Shown: positions 7,288 through 10,417 of the stretch, piece by piece
Numbering within the stretch: the stretch's first letter is position 1
How the letters are laid out: each line of letters opens with the position of its first letter
Origin: CAZQLE01 sp964593905
GTDB taxonomy: Bacteria; Chloroflexota; Anaerolineae; Anaerolineales; Anaerolineaceae
Length of the DNA stretch: 10,417 bases
NCBI GenBank assembly: GCA_964593905.1
Contig: CAZQLE010000142.1
Span: 1 to 10,417 of the forward strand
Direction of reading: 5' to 3'
Translations under genes and position numbers: made by a program
The notes under the pieces: model-generated
What the model saw: the letters and a program-made list of their open reading frames with translations, nothing else
The model's database searches: none
What the model was told of the DNA's origin: nothing

Positions 7288-7313
7288 AACGTTGAATTCA
7301 ATCTAATTTCAAC
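7287..7313. promoter_or_regulatory. Palindromic leader sequence, candidate operator
   Basis: Three overlapping symmetries sit just upstream of the SDR ribosome site: CAACGTTG (7287-7294, perfect 8-bp palindrome), TTGAATTCAA (7292-7301, perfect 10-bp palindrome), and GTTGAA/TTCAAC arms (7291-7296 and 7308-7313) separated by 11 bp. The position, 12 to 38 bp before the start codon, would suit a repressor site or a leader hairpin. No convincing -35/-10 pair could be placed around it, and an AT-richer island in GC-rich DNA can produce such symmetry by chance. Confidence 0.25.
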
Positions 7314-7321
7314 CCGGGTCA

Positions 7322-7382
7322 GTCATTCTGAGCCCGTCCGGGCACTCCCGGCCTGTCATGTCATTCTGAACCGGCATATCAT
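7322..7382. repeat. Two truncated head fragments of the 141-bp repeat
   Basis: GTCATTCTGA, the left terminus of the full repeat unit, occurs at 7322 and again at 7360, each followed by a short and different tail before the first full unit begins at 7383. The first fragment also contains the small inverted repeat GCCCGTCCGGGC (7333-7344). They look like decayed or partially deleted copies at the edge of the array. Confidence 0.6.
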
Positions 7383-7523
7383 GTCATTCTGAGCCGGTGT
7401 GATGTGCACTTCCGTCACACCGTGCGAAGAATCTCCCGGCCCGTCCGCACAAACCCGCTCCGCAGCCTGCCGGCGCAGGGATCCTTCGTCGCTATCGCTC
7501 CTCAGGATGACATAATATATCGT
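7383..7523. repeat. 141-bp tandem repeat, unit A (129-bp element plus 12-bp AT-rich linker)
   Basis: The element runs from GTCATTCTGAG (7383-7393) to CTCAGGATGAC (7501-7511). These ends are inverted repeats with 10 of 11 positions complementary. Inside are a perfect stem CGGTGTGA/TCACACCG (7395-7402 and 7415-7422) and a further pair CGAAGAATC/GATCCTTCG (7425-7433 and 7480-7488, 8 of 9). A 12-bp linker ATAATATATCGT (7512-7523) joins it to the next unit. Nested complementarity without a coding frame is typical of a non-autonomous palindromic element (REP- or MITE-like). Similar TCATTCTGAG...CAGGATGAC elements are, from memory, widespread in Chloroflexota and other phyla. Confidence 0.85.
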
Positions 7524-7664
7524 GTCATTCTCAGCCGGTGTGATGTGCACTTCCGTCACACCGCGCGAAGAATCTCCCGGCCCATCCGCACACACCCGCT
7601 CCACAGCCTGCCCGCGCAGGGATCCTTCGTCGCTATCGCTCCTCAGGATGACATAATATATCGT
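7524..7664. repeat. 141-bp tandem repeat, unit B
   Basis: This unit aligns to unit A over all 141 bp without gaps and with six substitutions that I can count, about 96% identity. One of them (CTCAG for CTGAG) weakens the terminal inverted repeat to 9 of 11. The 12-bp linker is identical. The next unit begins at 7665 with GTCA and is lost in the N run. The absence of indels and the low divergence suggest recent tandem duplication. Confidence 0.85.
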
Positions 7665-7668
7665 GTCA

Positions 7669-7768
7669 NNNNNNNNNNNNNNNNNNNNNNNNNNNNNNNN
7701 NNNNNNNNNNNNNNNNNNNNNNNNNNNNNNNNNNNNNNNNNNNNNNNNNNNNNNNNNNNNNNNNNNNN
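7669..7768. other. Assembly gap (100 N) inside the repeat array
   Basis: Exactly 100 unknown bases, the usual placeholder size. The left flank ends with GTCA, the first four bases of a repeat unit, and the right flank starts with TTCTCAGCCGG, which is what follows GTCA in unit B. The break is therefore in phase with the repeat, and the true missing length is probably a whole number of units (including zero), not 100 bp. Confidence 0.95.
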
Positions 7769-7807
7769 TTCTCAGCCGGTGTGACACCCTGCTAAGAATC
7801 CCGTCCC
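7769..7807. repeat. Degenerate repeat copy abutting and entering the membrane-protein gene
   Basis: TTCTCAGCCGGTGTGA (7769-7784) matches unit B without its first four bases. A deletion of about 15 bp then removes the loop of the internal hairpin and part of its second arm. CACCCTGCTAAGAATC (7785-7800) matches the unit sequence CACCGTGCGAAGAATC at 14 of 16 positions. The copy loses similarity in the following CCGTCCC. It contains the stop codon (7792-7794) and the last few codons of the membrane glycosyltransferase gene. Confidence 0.65.
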
Positions 7808-9387
7808 AACAGCAAATCATCCCCCACCGGGGTCACCTGTTCCACCCCGGCGCTCACATCCTCAACCCATTGCGCTTCCTGCGAGTTTTCGCGCAGCGCC
7901 GGCACATCAAAGATGGCCACCACCACCTTACCTTCATTCACCGCCAGGCGGATCTTCTCCAGATCGGCGGCATAGTTCTCGCGCGGCTGACCGGTGGCCG
8001 GGTTGGTCGGGGTGGGCAAAAAATAAGCCCCGCGTCCCACCAGCAACAGCACCGCCTGGGGGCGGTTGGTATAAATCGTCTGTCCGGCGGGCATTTCGCG
8101 CAGCATCTGAATGCTCTCGCGCTCCGTCCAGGCCGGGTCGGCAAAGCCCTGCCCGCCGCGCTGAAACTCATTCACCGTTTCGCGCAGATCGGTGGCAAAC
8201 ACCAGCAGCACCAGCAGCACACCGCCCACCGCCGCCAGCCGGGCCAACAACACCCCGCGCCGCCATAAAGCCGCGGCGGCCGCAATGCCCAGCAGCACAA
8301 CCGAGAAAAAAGGCGGGGTGAGGATGCGCGCCTCATAATTCACACTGGCATCCAAAAACATCAGCGTAACCGTCAACACGGCCACATACACCAGCGGATA
8401 AAGAATCTGCATCCACAATGCAGTAGGCTGAGCCTTGCCCATTTCAGGGGCATTTCGAAACCCCTGCCAGGCCAGCCACAAACCCCACCCGATGAGCGCC
8501 AGACCAGCCAACACCAGCCCACCCACCAGCAGCGGGTAAGCCCGTTCAACCAGCCGCAGCCGGTCTGGCAGCAGCCAGCCCCAGAAGGTGATGATGCCTT
8601 CCTGAATTTTGGCCGCCGGGATGGAATGAAATTCCATCTGCCGGTTGGCCGCACTGCCGGTGGACTGAATATTGCGCAACGTCCAGGCCGCCAGCGCAGG
8701 CAGCGCGCCGATCACAAACCAGGCCGCGGCCCGCAGCCGCTGCCGCCACCCCCGGGCAAAAATCAACACTGCCAGTCCCAGCGTAAGCAACAGCGCAGCG
8801 CCGATATAACGGGTTAGATAAGACAAGCTTGCCAGAACACCCGCCAGCACAACCCAGCCCATTTTACGGGTCTGAAAATACCGGCCGGCCGCCAACAGCG
8901 CCGTAAAATGGGTGAAAAAGAACAACGGTTCCGACATGGCCGCCAGTTGAAAACGGAAGAAAGGCTCCAGCAGCAAAAAGAGCACCGACCCTGCCGCGCC
9001 AAACCCGGCCGAGCCAGTGATTTGCCGCCCCAGCAGCCCCACCAGAAACAGATTGGCCAGATACAACCCGAACGCCAGCCACCAGGCCGCCGCGAAAGGC
9101 TCCAACCCGCTGCGCAGCACGGCCGAAAGCGCCAGCGAATAAAGTGGCGGAAAATTGGTGATCGGCTTCAGCTCATCGCCGCCGCTGTTGCGCAGATACC
9201 CCTGCCCGGCCGCCAGATTTTGCGCGCCGTTGATGTACCCCACCGAATCATTGACCAGGGCCAGGCCGTCGGGGGTGGCATAAAAAAACAAAAAACCACC
9301 CAGCACGGCAATCACCATCAGAGCCGCCCAGAACCACAGTGTATTTTTCTTTTCGGTCAAAATTGTTTTTTCAGCCATACAACCCAT
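7792..9387 (-). CDS. Polytopic membrane glycosyltransferase, GT-C / family 39-like
   Basis: A 531-residue integral membrane protein with about ten hydrophobic segments (the first at ~17-37, then several between 99 and 237, and 284-398), followed by a soluble C-terminal domain (~400-531). The first outer loop has the acidic motif VNDSVGYINGAQNLAAGQGY (45-64), the arrangement in which dolichyl-phosphate-mannose and ArnT-type transferases place their catalytic Asp (here D47). MSEPLFF (151-157), SYLTRY (189-194) and YEARILTPPF (351-360) also fit this superfamily. It probably moves a sugar from a polyprenyl-phosphate carrier to an extracytoplasmic acceptor. A second in-frame ATG at 9378 gives MAEKTIL; neither start has a clear ribosome site. 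The preceding, similar gene ends 26 bp upstream. The stop codon lies within repeat-derived sequence. Acceptor and sugar are unknown. Confidence 0.8.
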   Translation of the reverse strand: MGCMAEKTILTEKKNTLWFWAALMVIAVLGGFLFFYATPDGLALVNDSVGYINGAQNLAAGQGYLRNSGGDELKPITNFPPLYSLALSAVLRSGLEPFAAAWWLAFGLYLANLFLVGLLGRQITGSAGFGAAGSVLFLLLEPFFRFQLAAMSEPLFFFTHFTALLAAGRYFQTRKMGWVVLAGVLASLSYLTRYIGAALLLTLGLAVLIFARGWRQRLRAAAWFVIGALPALAAWTLRNIQSTGSAANRQMEFHSIPAAKIQEGIITFWGWLLPDRLRLVERAYPLLVGGLVLAGLALIGWGLWLAWQGFRNAPEMGKAQPTALWMQILYPLVYVAVLTVTLMFLDASVNYEARILTPPFFSVVLLGIAAAAALWRRGVLLARLAAVGGVLLVLLVFATDLRETVNEFQRGGQGFADPAWTERESIQMLREMPAGQTIYTNRPQAVLLLVGRGAYFLPTPTNPATGQPRENYAADLEKIRLAVNEGKVVVAIFDVPALRENSQEAQWVEDVSAGVEQVTPVGDDLLLGRDS

Positions 9388-9413
9388 TCAGTCGAGCCAA
9401 TTATAATCGAGCG

Positions 9414-10417
9414 TCACGGCGCCCGATAAATCGCGCCATCCTCCCCACGGAAAATCAGTTCCAGGCCCCGTGTCAGGGTCTCAATCCGTTCGGTGGTACG
9501 GTCGGGGTAAAGACCGCTGAGCTGATTGCCGATGGAATCAAACAGCACCAGCAGCGCCCCTTCATCACGAAATGCCAGTTGAGCGCGGTCGGTCGGCAGA
9601 ATCTCACCCTGCCCATAAGCGCTAAAATTCTCCAGCGGCCGGTCAAGATAAATCTCGGCCAGCGGGTAAGACGGGCGCCCGGTCAGAAACAACACCGCCA
9701 TCTCCTCGTTGGTCACCAGCAGTTGGCCGGCCGGCTGCTTTTTCAGCGCCGCCAGCGTCTCAGACTGGGTCCAGAAGCGCGAGGTAAAGCCCATGCCCTG
9801 CCCGTAATTCTGGCGCACAATCCGCACCGTGCGCGCACCATACCAGCCGCAGACCAGCAAAATCACCACCGGCAGCGCCAGCCGCAACCAGCGGCGGTTC
9901 AGGTTCAGGCGTTCGAGCAGCGCCGCCGCCCCCACCAGCGCCCACAGCACCGCCAGGTGCAGCGGGGCCAGCATCCGGTCGCCAATGGTGATCGGCGGGT
10001 AAGTAGTGATGTACACGGCGGCGATCACCGCCAGGTAAACAACCCCAAACAACACCAGCAGCGCAGTCCATTGCCAGAGGCTTGAATGGTGCAGGTCACC
10101 CCGCTGGCGCAGGGCGCCCGCCAGCGCCCAGCCCAGAATGATCAAGACGAAGATCACCGCGGCTGGCACCAGCAGCGCATTGAGCGCCGCCGGGTATGGC
10201 GGGGTCTGGTTCCAGGTATCCGGGATCAACCAGAACAGCACCACTTCACGCAGCAGCGGAAAGAAACTGGCCGCGCGCTGCGCCATGCCACTTTCCAGGC
10301 TACGCGAGGCCACACTGGCCGTCTGGGTCAGGTCAACCACCAGCCAGGCGGTCATGGGCAAAATGCCCACCCCACCCAGCAGCAGCGCATCACCCAGCTT
10401 CTGGCGCAGGCTGCGGC
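9414..10417 (-). CDS. Polytopic membrane glycosyltransferase, GT-C-like, 5' end outside the window
   Basis: The C-terminal 333 codons of a membrane protein whose frame stays open to the right edge. An internal GTG at 10370 could be mistaken for a start, but the 15 codons before it continue a hydrophobic segment (LGDALLLGGVGILPMTAWLVV), so the gene is truncated by the window, not short. Several membrane segments follow, then a soluble C-terminal domain. IGDRMLAPLHL corresponds to ARILTPPF in the downstream gene. The soluble domains share a pattern: W-T-x2-E, then L-x3-PAGQ, then TN-x3-AVL and GR-x2-Y. This supports paralogy of the two genes. Both are probably lipid-linked-sugar transferases acting outside the cytoplasm. 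The catalytic N-terminal loop is outside the window, so activity cannot be judged. Confidence 0.78.
   Translation of the reverse strand, partial: RSLRQKLGDALLLGGVGILPMTAWLVVDLTQTASVASRSLESGMAQRAASFFPLLREVVLFWLIPDTWNQTPPYPAALNALLVPAAVIFVLIILGWALAGALRQRGDLHHSSLWQWTALLVLFGVVYLAVIAAVYITTYPPITIGDRMLAPLHLAVLWALVGAAALLERLNLNRRWLRLALPVVILLVCGWYGARTVRIVRQNYGQGMGFTSRFWTQSETLAALKKQPAGQLLVTNEEMAVLFLTGRPSYPLAEIYLDRPLENFSAYGQGEILPTDRAQLAFRDEGALLVLFDSIGNQLSGLYPDRTTERIETLTRGLELIFRGEDGAIYRAP

Noticed and set aside
7333..7344. GCCCGTCCGGGC inverted repeat as an intrinsic terminator
   Set aside because: The stem is short and no T-run follows on either strand. It is more likely debris of the repeat element.
7669..7768. 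CRISPR array in the repeat region
   Set aside because: The 12-bp linkers between units are identical, not unique spacers, and the 129-bp repeat is far too long.
7356..7820. Long open frames on both strands across the repeat array and the N run
   Set aside because: The repeat period of 141 bp is a multiple of three, so any open frame in one unit is copied in phase into the next. The resulting peptides are the repeat read as protein, include 100 unknown bases and have no ribosome site.
9400..9405. Exact TATAAT on the minus strand just before the membrane glycosyltransferase gene
   Set aside because: No acceptable -35 element is found at 16-18 bp upstream, and the implied leader would be very short. 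The 26-bp gap to the preceding gene suggests co-transcription instead.
9414..10370. Complete 318-residue gene starting at the GTG at 10370
   Set aside because: The frame continues open to the window edge with hydrophobic, protein-like codons, and no ribosome site precedes the GTG. The gene is better read as truncated by the window.

Overview
The window is a GC-rich bacterial segment in which every supported gene lies on the minus strand, so transcription runs from high to low coordinates. It reads as a surface-glycan locus. The run of exactly 100 N inside a tandem repeat marks it as a scaffolded draft or metagenome assembly. No phylogenetic marker is present. The short dispersed repeat and the style of the proteins recall Chloroflexota (Anaerolineae-like), but this is a low-confidence impression from memory.

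Right part (7792-10417): two adjacent polytopic membrane proteins, apparently paralogues, of the GT-C type (dolichyl-phosphate-mannose/ArnT-like). The first is cut by the right edge. Both carry a similar soluble C-terminal domain and probably transfer lipid-linked sugars on the outer face of the membrane.

Middle (7276-7791): 516 bp with no credible gene. It holds two near-identical 141-bp tandem units that can fold into nested hairpins, shorter fragments of the same element, the N gap, and a degenerate copy that reaches into the last codons of the neighbouring gene.

Left part (1-7275): a tightly packed operon for a sialic-acid-like nonulosonic acid (NulO). In order of transcription it encodes an SDR oxidoreductase, a CMP-NulO synthetase fused to a HAD phosphatase, a NeuB-type synthase without the usual SAF domain, a capsule-synthesis-like protein that may be a glycosyltransferase, a GT2 glycosyltransferase, a second stand-alone CMP-NulO synthetase, and a D-2-hydroxyacid dehydrogenase. 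A possible further gene starts at position 33 and leaves the window. Most neighbours overlap or are separated by fewer than 35 bp.

Proposed logic (inference): NeuB condenses phosphoenolpyruvate with a C6 sugar or sugar phosphate. The phosphatase domain could remove a 9-phosphate, the cytidylyltransferase makes the CMP-sugar, and one or both soluble glycosyltransferases place it on a surface glycan. No NeuC-type epimerase, aminotransferase or acetyltransferase is present here, so the exact NulO cannot be named. The phosphatase fusion makes a 9-phosphate route, such as KDN, worth considering. The second CMP-synthetase suggests a second substrate or a diverged copy.
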